Shown here: positions 12,501 through 23,162 of the stretch, piece after piece | Layout: each line of letters starts with the position of its first letter | How positions within the stretch are numbered: position 1 is the stretch's first letter | NCBI RefSeq assembly: GCF_008831285.2 | Contig: NC_045142.1 | Span: 19,223,354 to 19,287,353, forward strand | From: Nymphaea colorata | Taxonomy: Eukaryota > Streptophyta > Magnoliopsida > Nymphaeales > Nymphaeaceae | Direction: 5' to 3' | Length of the DNA: 64,000 nucleotides | Position numbers and translations under genes: made by a program | Notes under the pieces: model-generated | What the model was told of the DNA's origin: nothing | Database searches by the model: none | Seen by the model: the letters and a program-made list of their open reading frames with translations, nothing else

Positions 12501-15500
12501 TAGCTGAACATGATAGTTGATACTATCATTTGATGTGTATATGTTTATGAGTCATGGCACGGCATGCATGAAACACATGGGCTATACATGGATGGGGGGA
12601 TGAGATGTTGACCTCTATGTGACCTAATGATGTATGCATGAAGTCAATTGCCAACCTATATATGTTAGTAAACTAGTTAACTAAGTGCATGCATATCGTG
12701 TATGTTAATATTAATTAGTTAAATATTTAGCTATGTTAATTAAGATAAGAATTAAAAAATTGGATGCCGGGTGGACACTAGGGCATCCAACATGGCAGCC
12801 ACATCAGCCATGGTGGAGCTCAACCACCATGGATGTCCTATCTCAGTTGTCATAGGTCAAAGAAATTAAAATCCTAAAATATATAATTTTTATGTTAACT
12901 GCCTAATTAATCAGGTCAGCAGCTTTTAAAAGTTAAAGTCTTTCCTAATGTTGATGCCATTTAGGAGCTGCCTAAATTGACATCAACCCTAGTTAGCCTC
13001 TCCGACTAATTAGGGGAGTTACCTGTTTTAAGGAGTTTCCTTTTTTCTAATTTGACTTTCTAATTCTCATATTTTGACAAATCTAACTTACCTAATTAAT
13101 CACTTAAAGGTTAGAAAACAACCAATGGGGAAAGTGATCCATAGCACGCATGATTTAGAGAGAAGTCTCTAGACCACATCATCTAGAGGATCTCTCTAAA
13201 GCCCACATAAAAAAAAAAATACAAACTTATGCACTTTCTAAAAATATGTTATCTGACATAGACTAGAAAAAAATGCAACGTGGCGCATTCCTTGACTTTC
13301 TAAAATTGGAAATATTAAAATGTGTTAGTTTCCCAAATCCTCACTAATCGCATTAGGAAATTGCCATGTAACTTATTTCTGTAGTACCCCTAATCTTTCA
13401 CCTAATCACACACATACCCTTACTGTCCAGCCAGTATTAGCCATGAATGAGGAAGTTATTGCAGGAAATCATGATGGTCTGCTGGAAAATGCAGAAATTT
13501 CAGCCAAGTGCAAAATGATCATGCAGCCTGAAAATCTATATGCGATGAAAATCAAAATGCAGCAAGACCATACTCTAAATCAGGTTCTGATATGCAACTC
13601 TATATATGTAAATGAATATAAGAAAAAATGCATGCTAGTGCGGCCAACTGAATGTGGACTCTAATCACACGCAGAAACCTAAAGCACATTAACTCCAACC
13701 AGCAACTACACATGCTGTTGGAACTAAAACAAAACAGATCAGAGATAAAATAAATAAAACAGATCCTAATATAACTAAAACTCAATAGAAACAGACCCTA
13801 GATCTACCCTAGAGACCACAACACTACTCTAAATAAAAAAAAATCATTACATATTTATGTACAAGAAAATTAGCAGATCATTATCTTGGAAGGAAGAGAG
13901 CTAAGCAACAGTCACAGGGCTGCTGCCGGCATCTCCCTCTTCTCTATCAATTAGTATGTGAAATATATATACGAAAAATACAGATTATATAAATTATATA
14001 GTATTATACATATGTTAGAAGGAAAATCTGATCATCCTACTTCACGCAACCTATCGGCCATTGACATTAAAGCATATATATAAAAGAATATTAGTCCGGC
14101 ACAAGCCATTGATCAGTCTTCCATCCATAATTCGACCAAAGGTTTGGAGATTTAGCAAGACAATCGAACGATAACAAAAAGAAATAATGCAGAACATGAT
14201 AAAATAGATATGCAATGTCCTAGAAGAAAAGGGAAGACAAGAAACACCAACCTTTGTTGATGCTCCGATGAAGGGGATGAGATGACACGTGACTCCTACG
14301 GTCTCTGGCTGCATAGTTCTATACTCTTCACACACCCCATATCATGGATGATATTATTCTTGCAGTCTCCAATAAGTTACGGGCAAAAGGAGAGGTGGAA
14401 GGAAGGAGGTGGAGTGCCGGCAGTGTGAACCCAAATTTTGCTTACACAAAAGGTGATGTCAACCTGACTTTCGCCCAAGGATCTCCTCCCAACCTGTTGC
14501 AACCTTTAAAAACAACACCCAAGTTGGGCGAAAAACACAAGAGAGATGGAAAACAAAGAAGAAGAAGAAGAGGAATGACTAACTGGGATGAGAACCCTAC
14601 TTTCCTTGGTGGAGGAACAGCTTGATAATGAAAACTCTCTTGGACAAGCTTGAGGAATGAATAAGGAAGACTTAGAACTCCACTAACCAAAAAGGCAAAA
14701 CATTCCTCTAGGACTTATTCTATTTGTGAAGGAAAATATGGAACTACTTTTCCCTCTTTCCAAAAGCCTCATAAACATTTGAAAATTGCTCAAAACATCA
14801 AAATTTCATTATATATCAAACTTCTATCCTATATTAAGCTACGTTTTGAGCTATTCTACATATGAATTCTTCAATATATATGCTTCTAGTGCTTGGTTTG
14901 ACTTGGATCCGAATTTAAACCCATTTGACTCCTTAGATTTGGATCCGGATCTCTTGCAATGTTGCGATTCAACAAATATGTGATATTTGTCCGCATTTAC
15001 CCCTATTTCACATGAAATTTAAAGCATAAACTCTTATCAATAGAAACAATGTTTAACATGATTTCTTAGTAATTAAAACATGGATGAATGCATGCCAAAT
15101 TGTATAAAATTATGATGCATCATTAACTATTATATTTATATATAACTTGTCATTTAAATATAAGGAGATTATAGAATGATTTGATTACATGTGTAACTCA
15201 GAAATAAGTCAATGTAACAACAAGTATAACTATGTCGTATTTATTCATGTGATGAGAAGAAACTACATAATTAAGCTTAATCAATTTTACTTTCCATTTG
15301 CAAAATGCAAATTTAATAAATGAACAATAATTCTAAAGTTTTGTATTCACTATGTTAGAAGATTCATGTTAAAATTAAGTAATTGACCTAGTTAGTAAAC
15401 AATCACCTCGTTGATTACAAAATGCAAAGTTCATCACCTCTTTGCACCTTGTCAAACAAGTCTCAACCAAGTCAATTGAGTTTTAACCCAATCGAACCGA

Positions 15501-18500
15501 GTTTTGGCCGATTCCGAGTTGTGGCCAAGTCAAGTGGAATCATGACCGAGTTAGGCTGAGTTTCAGTCATAAATGAGTCTGCTACTGGGTTGACCATGTA
15601 GTGGGCTGAGTTGACCTTAGTCAACTGAGTCAGCAAGTTGACTTGGTGAGTTTTAGGACACCAGTTCGATGTGCATTCCTCTATATGATCCTTCTGTTGT
15701 TATTTTGTAAAACCAATTTCAACATTGTATTTCTATGTAACAATCAAGGCAGACTTCTATGAGTAGTACATTGGTCATCTTTGACAAGAGAATGAGCTTT
15801 TTGGCAAGCAACGTCATAATGGAATGACATATTATAAGTCCTTGAATGACATATTATAAAGTCTTTCTCTTCTATTTTCTTAGGAGGGATGATACTCAAA
15901 ATAGAAGAACGTTTCATGTTTACATCCTGCAGATTATATTTTGTGAGAGTCTAACCTAGGGGAAAATCTTTACTAGAGTCCATTGGACAGGCATGGCTTT
16001 TTCCTCATGTCCAACTTCTGGATATGGATAAGTTTTTTGTGTAGCTTTTTTTCTGTTTGGTAGATGTAATAGATTATTTAAAGTTTACTTGTTTTCCACG
16101 TTTTCTGTTTGTTCTATGTGGTTCTTACATATTTTTTGTGCTTTATGCAACTTCTTGTTATCCTTCAGGACATTATTGCTAATGGAAAAGCTGGGACGAA
16201 AGTCCAGTGCTTAAAAAAAGCATCTGATGCATTAAAGGAAAGAAAAAATGTGTTTATTGATAGGTGCAATTTAGAAAGAGGGCAAAGAGCTGAGTTCATT
16301 CAGCTTGGCAAGCAGCAAGCAGATGTGCACGCAGTAGTCCTTGATCTTCCTGCTCAACTGTGCATTGCACGGTCAGTAAAGCGTACTGAACATGAAGGAG
16401 GTCTGAAAGGTGGCAGTGCTGCGGCAGTTGTAAACCGGATGCTCCAGAAGAAAGAGATGCCAAAATTAAATGAAGGATTCTCTCGCATTAGTTTTTGCCA
16501 TACCGAAGCTGATGTTGAAGATTCTGTTGATACATATAGGAAATTGGGCCCATCAGATAGCCTTACACCTGGATGTTTTGGTCAGAGAAGCTCTGATGCC
16601 AAAGTTCAAGTTGGTATAATGAAGTTTCTAAAGAAGTTACAGCCATCTGAAAATGCCGATGTTTGTCAGGTTTCCGATTTTGAAAAAGATAAAGAAGCAA
16701 AAGAGGGTCCCAGTGGAGAAGAACTGAAAGAACCTATTCCATCCTCTGGCCTTTTGGATACACGTGTTAAAGGGAGACATAATTTGTCTAAGGATGTCTT
16801 TGTTGCTGATTACTATACACTAGCATTTCCATCAATATCAACCTCTGATTTCCAATTTAGTCTTGAGAAAGCATCTGAAATTATCGTTGAGGAGGTCAGT
16901 GAATTCTTGAGCAAGACAGAGAATTTGAGATTGGTTCTCGTTGACTTAACAGAACAGTCAAGGATTTTGGCTATGGTCAATGCTAAAGCTGTCCAGAGGA
17001 AGATTGATAAAAAAAGATTCTGTACATTTGTTGGTGACATTACTCGTCTCTATTCTGGTGAATGTTTAAGGTGTAATGTAATTGCAAATGCTGCCAACTG
17101 GTCAGTTTTCTTTTTTATCTTTTACATACATTGGTTCAATTTGTCTACAAAATTAATGCAGAAATGGATATTTTATCCCATCTAAAGTACATAGTTCAAG
17201 GCAGTCTAATCTATACTTTACAAATGACGGGCTTGTGTAGATTGTATTCTTAAAAATATATATTGAATTTTTTATATCTTATGCATTTATGTGTGTATTC
17301 CTTAGTATATAATTACTGCTTCTTAGTATATAATTACCATTCACTTGAAAAATTCTGTGTACTTATTCTTCTGCAACTAAATGGCTAAGGTGTTCTATCT
17401 CTAAGCAAGTACCTCTAACATTCATTCGAGCTGCATCACATGGACACTGTGTGGCACCTGGATTTTATGTAAATATACTACTTTTTCATTAAAATTATAC
17501 GTGTTGATATGTTACACAGTCAATTGGAGTGTTCACGGTACAGGCTACAGGCTACGTGTTGTAAGATTTTGTTGATTTCTTTGGCCTCATGTGAGTGGCT
17601 TCTCTATGAAGTTCTTGCTGAAGCAACAATTTTAATCTGCACTGTCTTTGTGCATCAGACTACCCAAGAATATGTGCTTTTTGGAGGTAGGATTCAGGAA
17701 GTGGATGAAAGTAAGGACTAACAATACAGATGTATATTTACACGTGCATTACAACAATAAAATACATGACATGAGGTTGGCTCAGAACTTTGACTACCGG
17801 CTATCCCAAATTCCCATTGTTAGCATATGCCAATGCGTCAGAGCCTATGGACAGACCTAACCAGTATTTCTGCAGGAGGCATGGCTGGTCCACAACAATG
17901 CAAGAGTGTAGAAGGATAATCATTGTCCGATATGGTCGGCATGCCATTGGATGTGTTTTATTACAATCTTTTCCCGATAAACCCTTTAGTTATGAGACAG
18001 TCAATCTTTTGGCTATGTCTCGTGGGTGCGAGGTGCAGGTGCGGATACGGGTGTCAATGTGGCACATCTCAGAAAAAATGGGTGTGGGGATGCTGCTATA
18101 TATATTGTATATGTATACATATATATAAGTAATAGTGTCATATATTTTTGTTGTGATAATTAATTTTATTCAAATGTCATTTTAGTTTTTTTCAAAATTA
18201 GACATTTAACAATAAGTTTTTTCAAGATATTGGCAGTCTGGCTATCCTTTTTGAAGGATGACAGACTGGTCTCATCCTTTAAAAAAGGGCAACCACGTGC
18301 TTTCATCCTTTTAAAAGGATGAGGAGAGAGAGTGATGCAAAAAAAACTGAAAGAGAGAGAGAAGGAAAAAATAGGAGGGAAAGAAAAAGTGAGAGATTAA
18401 AGGAAAAGGACAGAAAGAGAGAAAAAGAGGAGAAAAAATAGGAAAGGAAAAATGTGACAGAAAAGCCCAATGTGGTCCCAGTTGTGTGTCGGAGTTGTAC

Positions 18501-20903
18501 CATGTTCACACCCACACCCATGTTGTGTCGAAGATGATGCCAAACTCTATGCTACATTTTATAGGTGATGCATGTGTCAAACTGATATGTTCTTTATTTT
18601 ATGTCAAGGTACCAGGAACATAATGTAACATCCCAAGTATCCAATGGCAGACTGTCTTCTCTTTGAAGCAGTGCAATATAAACCTAAATTTCATGTGCTC
18701 AAGTTGCTAGACTAGAGTATCTCTTAATTCTTTCAGGTTGTATGTTTTGAGCAGGACTTGTTGAAGCCGTAGTCACAACTATTGTTTTCACATTTTAAAT
18801 GGTGAGGTTTTTCTCGGGTATAATATGCCAAGTTTGAAAAAAAGACGAGAAAGTACAGTAAATTAAAAAAATATATAAAAAATCTTAAAAATTAGGGAAA
18901 AATAAAATAAATGAGAAACTAATAAGACAACATAAAAAAATAAGTATTTAAATAACAAATAAAAATTAGGAAATAGAAACAAAGTAGTTTGGTGTTAAAA
19001 TAACCTGAAAAAATGTCTAAAATGGAAAAAAGGGGAAAAATGCGAAGTAAACACCTTTTTTTTGCGTGTTCTTTTACCTTTTTTTTTTGGCCGACCTATT
19101 TTTCACGTTTTTAATGTTTTTAAAAAAGTGTGTTTTTTGCGACTATAGTTGAAGCTAGTTGGTGCTTCTGTTGTATCCTTCCATCAGGCAATATTGAACG
19201 AAGAAAACACTGAGAATCTACTGCGGCACTTCTGCTCTCTACCCATCCGAAGACTGTTTGATTTTAATTTTTAATGAATAACAACACAAATGAAAAATAG
19301 CGCAATGTGAATATTTGTCATTGAAGCTGTATTGACAGTTTTCCCTGCATGGTTGTAATATTGTTGGTTTATCATGCAATGTAAAAATGTTTTTGTAAAA
19401 CAAGGTTCTCATGTTTGCATTCTTTCTGGCACATCATCCTAGTATGTTACTTTCTTGGTTCGCAGGCGCTTGAAACCTGGTGGAGGTGGGGTTAATGCTG
19501 CCATATTTAATGCTGCTGGTGAAGATTTTGAGCGTGCAACCAAGAGTCAGGCTCAAACCCTGAATCCTGGGAATGCTGTTGCTGTACCTCTACCTGCAGA
19601 TTCCCTTCTCTTTAGAAGAGAAGGCATCAGTCATGTCATTCATGTCCTTGGGCCAAATATGAACCCAAATAGGCCAAACTATCTTGGAAAGGACTATGTG
19701 AAAGGATGTGATGTTCTTCGAAGAGCTTACTCATCTCTTTTTTGTTCTTTTGCATCTATTGCTCAGACTGCTAAGTTACCAGTGGAGCACAGTCAGAAAT
19801 GTATCACAGGACCAATAGGAGAAAACCATATTCAGGAAAATCTCAATGATCACTCCATAAAGGATGCAGAACAGAAAGTCAAAAGGGAGGGACTAAGAGA
19901 ACTAGATACTGAAAGTAACAAGAAGTGCAAAGGAGAGTCTCCTGTACTTCCTAAAGGTGACTTGTCCCATAGTTCTTTTGGTTGCAAACGTTATAGCACT
20001 GGTTCTTCTGTAGATGGACCACTTGAGGATATGCCTGCACGTGCAGAGACAAATGTTGAAAGGAAGGAAAAGAGCATTAATGAGTATAACAAGTCATGGG
20101 CTTCATGGGCACAATGCCTATATCACATTGCTATGCATCCTGATGAGCACAGAGAGGAAGTTATTGAACTATCGGAGTCCACTGTCACGATTTACGATCT
20201 ATACCCTAAGGTACTTCTTACCTTCAGTTGAAAAGAAGCATCCTTATTTCATTGTGTAGCCCGTAAGTGCTTTCTTGTATTGCCTATCATGCAGGCAAAA
20301 AAGCACTTGCTGATAGTTGCTAGACTGCATGGACTGGATAGCCTTGCTGATGTGTGCAAAGAGCACATTCAATTGTTAAAAGAAATGCAATCCGTGGGGC
20401 TGAGGTGGGTGAAGAAATTTACATCTGAAGATCCATCAACTGGGTTCAGGCTTGGATATCATTCGGTATTATCACTTAGCAACTAGACTGGGGGCTATAA
20501 TTTTCTGCAATGCTGAATAGTTTCAGAGATATTATAGTTGTCCATATTTGTGGTTTTGATTCAGGTCCCTTCGATGCGTCAGCTGCATCTTCATGTCATC
20601 AGCCAGGACTTTGAGTCTACATATTTAAAACACAAGAAGCATTGGAACTCCTTCAACACTCCGTTCTTCCGTGACTCGGTTGATGTGATTGAGGAATTAG
20701 AAAACCATGGTAAGGTCAGCATCAAGGAAGAGAGCTTCTTATCTATGGAATTACGTTGTCACAGGTGCCGAAGTGCACATCCTAATATCCCCCATCTCAA
20801 GTGCCATATCCAAAAGTGCAGTGCATCCTTCCCTGCAAGTCTGTTAACTCATGGGCGACTATACTATACGCTTCCCCAAAATTTAGGAAGTGATGGAGTA
20901 TGA
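3595..20903 (+). CDS. APTX: Plant aprataxin-type DNA repair protein (kinase-like + macro + HIT + zinc finger), six coding exons
   Basis: The CDS joins 3595-3625, 3735-3856, 16169-17100, 19466-20210, 20295-20465 and 20565-20903, giving 779 residues with every intron GT..AG and in phase. Residues 25-32 are a Walker A motif, GAPGSGKS, heading a polynucleotide-kinase-like domain. A macro (ADP-ribose-binding) domain starts near 325 and includes NVIANAANW and the PGGGGVNAAI loop at the exon 3/4 junction. The HIT core RQLHLHVISQDF is at 672-683 and the zinc finger has C732, C735, H748 and C752. Known aprataxins remove AMP from abortive DNA-ligation 5' ends in the nucleus; the plant orthologue is often annotated bHLH140. 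The first position of the HxHxH triad is Gln here. Exon 1 (MAAEQSGVWQ) is my choice from splice-phase fit and is the least certain part. Intron 2 is about 12.3 kb and full of transposons. Confidence 0.88.
3857..5780 (+). other. Left part of the giant aprataxin intron 2
   Basis: The intron starts with GTAAGT at 3857. Open frames here carry no recognisable motif. I see no coding sequence or identifiable element up to the miniature transposon at 5790. Confidence 0.6.
5790..6143. mobile_element. Miniature inverted-repeat element, CTATGTCACA family (copy 1)
   Basis: The left end is CTATGTCACA and the right end TGTGACATAG, a perfect 10-bp inverted repeat. It is flanked by the 8-bp direct repeat TTTGAGAT at 5782-5789 and 6144-6151 (a 9-bp reading is possible because of an adjacent C). 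GC-rich blocks with GGTGCTGGTGCTG on the left and GCACCTGCATCTGCACC on the right form longer subterminal inverted repeats around an AT-rich centre. It has no coding capacity. The 8-bp duplication suggests a hAT-mobilised, non-autonomous element. Confidence 0.85.
6152..7524 (+). other. Intron sequence, no gene seen
   Basis: AT-rich intronic DNA. Around 7090-7220 there are A-runs separated by ACGCG and ATACGTATTATACCCG, possibly the edge of another small decayed element. Positions 7430-7520 are GC-rich and contain CGACGGGAGTCGCCGGAGGC, which recurs at about 7875-7894 on the other side of the next miniature element. Confidence 0.45.
7525..7872. mobile_element. Miniature inverted-repeat element with GGTACG subterminal repeats (copy 2)
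   Basis: The left end reads TTGTCACATGGGTGCGGGTA followed by GGGTACGGGTAT, and the right end contains GCCGTACCCGTACCCGTGTC and terminates TGTGTCACACAG. The flanks are ATCGACAG (7517-7524) and ATCGACGG (7873-7880), an 8-bp duplication with one mismatch. The centre is AT-rich and non-coding. The ends resemble the element at 5790-6143 and the solo end at 11115-11217, so these look like one hAT-type family. Caution: the flanks lie in a locally duplicated sequence, which could imitate a target duplication. Confidence 0.65.
8300..10740 (+). pseudogene. Decayed hAT-family transposase (BED finger, DUF659-like core, hAT dimerisation domain)
   Basis: Pieces of a hAT transposase lie in order on the + strand. 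A BED-type finger starts VCNFCGEQYAG at 8357 and continues to a histidine-containing helix. A DUF659/RNase-H-like part begins TDNGSNYKKAK (9064) and includes CAAHCIDLMLEDI. A segment RNPIHATTAFLSPHLFW follows at 9670. Then come WWEMFGS and IAIKIL just before 10077, and the C-terminal dimerisation motif SASACERNWSAFDAANTKKR after 10500. Stops and frame changes (for example around 8610, 8900-9060 and 9640) make it non-functional. The stretch between 10077 and 10493 is a separate element inserted between two halves of the dimerisation domain. It lies inside aprataxin intron 2, in the same orientation. Confidence 0.88.
10077..10493. mobile_element. CGTATCG-family miniature element nested in the hAT transposase (copy 2)
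   Basis: The ends are CAATGTTGTA on the left and TACAACACTG on the right, an inverted repeat with one mismatch and close to the ends of the 831-1568 element. The right half holds about five tandem copies of a 20-bp palindromic unit containing GTATCGTACGATACGGCCCC (about 10387-10485). The element separates the WWEMFGS/IAIKIL and CERNWSAFD parts of the transposase, so it inserted after that gene arrived. I do not see a matching 8-bp duplication (TTTTAAGC left, CATGCAGT right), so the flanks have changed since insertion. Confidence 0.78.
11115..11217. mobile_element. Solo end of a CTATGTCACA/GGTACG-family element
   Basis: Read on the - strand this starts CTATGTCACATGGGTGCGGG, continues with GGTACGG repeats and GGGTATGGCGG, and includes GTGGGTACGCGGGTACG. 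This matches the left ~100 bp of the element at 7525 over most of its length. No partner end is visible close by. It may be a truncated miniature element, or the right terminus of a larger hAT element whose transposase is the 8.3-10.7 kb pseudogene and whose left terminus is at 7525. Confidence 0.6.
11218..16168 (+). other. Right part of aprataxin intron 2: non-coding, transposon-like and low-complexity DNA
   Basis: No gene is supported over these 5 kb. Positions 12060-12700 are unusually rich in ATGCAT/CATATG words. GACTCA/GAGTCAAC-type words cluster at 11525-11585 and 15440-15660 (for example TTGACTTGGTGAGTTTTAGG at the right), suggesting two pieces of one old repeat split by a later insertion. 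Small open frames at 13443, 14344 and 14786 show no family motif. The intron ends TTATCCTTCAG before 16169. Confidence 0.45.
12060..12720. repeat. ATGCAT/CATATG-rich low-complexity tract
   Basis: This stretch is dominated by overlapping words such as ATGCATG, CATATG, ATATGCATG and GATGATG, without a fixed repeat period that I can define by eye. It is not coding. Such tracts often belong to large retrotransposon non-coding regions, but I cannot assign it. Confidence 0.4.
17101..18012 (+). other. Aprataxin intron 3, left part
   Basis: This intron sequence begins GTCAGTTT after exon 3. The short open frames have no motif. I see no identifiable element before the putative miniature element at 18013. 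Confidence 0.5.
18013..18532. mobile_element. Possible third CTATGTCACA-family miniature element
   Basis: The left end is CTATGTCTCGTGGGTGCGAG followed by GTGCAGGTGCGGATACGGGT. The right end contains TTCACACCCACACCCATGTT and ends GTGTCGAAG, roughly the inverse. Between them lie an AT-rich part and a GAGAGA-rich tract at 18320-18440. I find no matching target duplication, so this is a family-resemblance call only. Confidence 0.45.
18533..19465 (+). other. Aprataxin intron 3, right part
   Basis: AT-rich intron. Positions 18800-19145 carry A-runs with GGTTTTTCTCGGGTATAATA on the left and TTTTTTGCGTGTTC / GTGTGTTTTTTGCGACTATA on the right, possibly one more decayed small element. The intron closes at TTGGTTCGCAG before 19466. 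Confidence 0.4.
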
Positions 20904-20930
20904 TAGCTACATCTGCTGCTTCTTTTTATG

Positions 20931-21404
20931 TAAAGAATGTTTGCAATTATGAGAGAGAGAGAGTGAGAGTGTGTGTGTGTCTTAGCTATATATGCAACTC
21001 TACAACAATTTTGTTTGCAACCATAAAATGTATGTGGAGAGAGAGAGAGAGATGAATATGTTAGCTATATATGCAACTCTAGAATAATTTTGTTCTACTG
21101 AATTTTACAGTCGAAAAATGTATGTGGGGAGAGAGCTAGATGGGAATAATGTATTAAAGTCTAGAGGTTGACGGCAGCATTGGTAGGATCGTATGGGGAG
21201 GAGGAAGGTGGTCAAGTGAGATTCTATATAATTGTATTTAGGGGAACTTGGCGGTGGGAAGCAACAAAATGTGATAGACAATCCAATCTAAATTCTTTTT
21301 AGGTAAAGAATGTTTGCAATCATGAGAGAGAGAAAGAGTGTGTGTGTGTGTGTTAGCTATATATGCAACTCTACAACAATTTTGTTTGCAACTATAAAAT
21401 GTAT

Positions 21405-21450
<46 letters not shown>

Positions 21451-22354
21451 TGTGTGTGTTAGCTATGTATGAGCATCTACAACATTTTTGTTTGTAGTTA
21501 TGAAATGTATGCGGAGACAGAGATAGGGATTAGAGAGAGAGAGAGTACGTTAGCTATATATGCAACTCTGGAACAATTTTGTTCAATTGAATTTTACAAT
21601 CGAAAAATGTACGTGGGTTGTTGCATTGAACTATTTAACTGTTAAATGTATGTGGGGAGAGAGAGCTAGATGGGAAGAATGTATTAAAGTCTAGAGGTTG
21701 ACTGCAGCATAGGTAGGATCGTATGGGGAGGAGGAAGGCGGTCAAGTGAGATTTTATGTAGTTGTATTTAGGGGAAGTTGGCGGAGGGAAGCAGCAAAAT
21801 GTGATAGGCAATCTAATCTAAATTCTTTTCAGGTAAAGAATGTTTGCAATTATGAGAGAGAGAGTGTGTGTTAGCTATAAATGCAACTCTACGACGATTT
21901 TGTTTGCAACTATAAAATGTATGTAGAGAGAGAGAGAGAGTGTGTGTGTGTGTGTGAGCTATATATGAAAATTTACAACATTTTTGTTTGCAGTTATGAA
22001 ATGTATGTAGAGACAGAGATGGGGATTAGTTTGAGAGAGAGAGAGAGAGGAGTATGTTAGCTATATATGCAACTCTGGAACAATTTTGTTCTACCGAATT
22101 TTACAATAAAAAAATGTATGTGGGTTGTTGCACTGAAGTATGTAATTGTTAAATGTATGTGGGCAGAGAGCTAGATGGGAAGAATGTATTAAAGTCTAGC
22201 GGTTGACCGCAACATAGGTAAGATCATATGGGGAGGAGGAAGGCAGTCAAGTAAGATTCTATATAATTGTATTTAGGGGAAGTTGGCACTGGGAAGCAAC
22301 AAAATGTGATGGGCAATCCAATCGAAATTCGTTTTAGGTAAAGAATGTTTGCAA

Positions 22355-22401
<47 letters not shown>

Positions 22402-22875
22402 AGCTATGTATGTAACTCTACAACAATTTTGTTTGCAACTATAAAATGTATGTAGAGAGAGAGAGAGAGAGAGAGAGAAAGTGTGTGTTAGATATATATG
22501 AAAATTTACAACTTTTTTTGTTTGCAGTTATGAAATGTATGTGGAGAGAGATAGGGATTAGATTGAGAGAGAAAGGGAGAGGGAGAGAGAGATGATTATC
22601 TTAGCTATATATGCAACTCTAGAACAATTTTGTTGTACTGAATTTTACAATAAAAAAATGTATGTGGGTTGTTGCACCGAACCATTTAACTGTTAAATGT
22701 ATGTGGGGAGAGAGCTAGATGGGAATAATGTATTAAAGTCTAGAGGTTGACTGCAGCATAGGTAGGAATATGGGGAGGAGGAAAGCAGTCAAGTGAGATT
22801 CTATAAAATTATATTTAGGAGAAGTTGGCGGTGGGAAGCAGCAAAATGTGATAGGCAATCTAATCTAAATTCTCT
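20931..22875 (+). repeat. Four tandem copies of a 0.37-0.54 kb unit derived from the aprataxin 3' UTR
   Basis: Copies start at TAAAGAATGTTTGCAAT at about 20931, 21304, 21834 and 22339. Each proceeds through a GA or GT microsatellite, TTAGCTATATATGCAACTCT, AACAATTTTGTTTGCAACTA, ATGTATGTGGGGAGAGAG, TATTAAAGTCTAGAGGTTGA and GGGGAGGAGGAA to AATCTAAATTCTTTT. The first copy begins about 28 bp after the aprataxin stop codon, so the array includes or grew from the 3' UTR. Length differences come from variable GA/GT tracts and lost internal pieces. No coding frame runs through it. Confidence 0.85.
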
Positions 22876-23157
22876 CGAAACTAAGTTCCTCACCACTTTA
22901 ATATGAGCTGCATGCCATTGCCAGCCTGGCCACAAGAGAAGGGTTACCTTTCGTGAGGGCCTGAGGAAGGAAGGAAAAGTTATGATTAGGACTCCGTAAT
23001 GAAGCTGCAACAAGTACGGCTGTGTTTGGGTGACACCTGTAAACCGGGTTTGAAGCCGAAACTTCGTTTTGGCTCAAAAACCTAGTTTCAGTGGCGTTTG
23101 GAAGACGACGAAACTGGGTTATGCAGAAACGCAGTTTTGCTCAAAACCTGGTTGAAA
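22876..23157. other. Short non-coding spacer before the LTR element
   Basis: Unique-looking sequence. From about 23020 it contains GTGTTTGGGTGACACC, AAACCTAGTTTCAGTGG and AAACCTGGTTGAAACC, probably part of an older small element into which the retrotransposon inserted. No gene is seen. Confidence 0.4.
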
Positions 23158-23162
23158 CCAAG

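Noticed and set aside
16109-17185. The MFYVVLTYFLCFMQ... start of the long aprataxin frame
   Set aside because: The first ~20 residues are intron sequence; the exon begins after TTATCCTTCAG at 16169 in phase with the P-loop exon.
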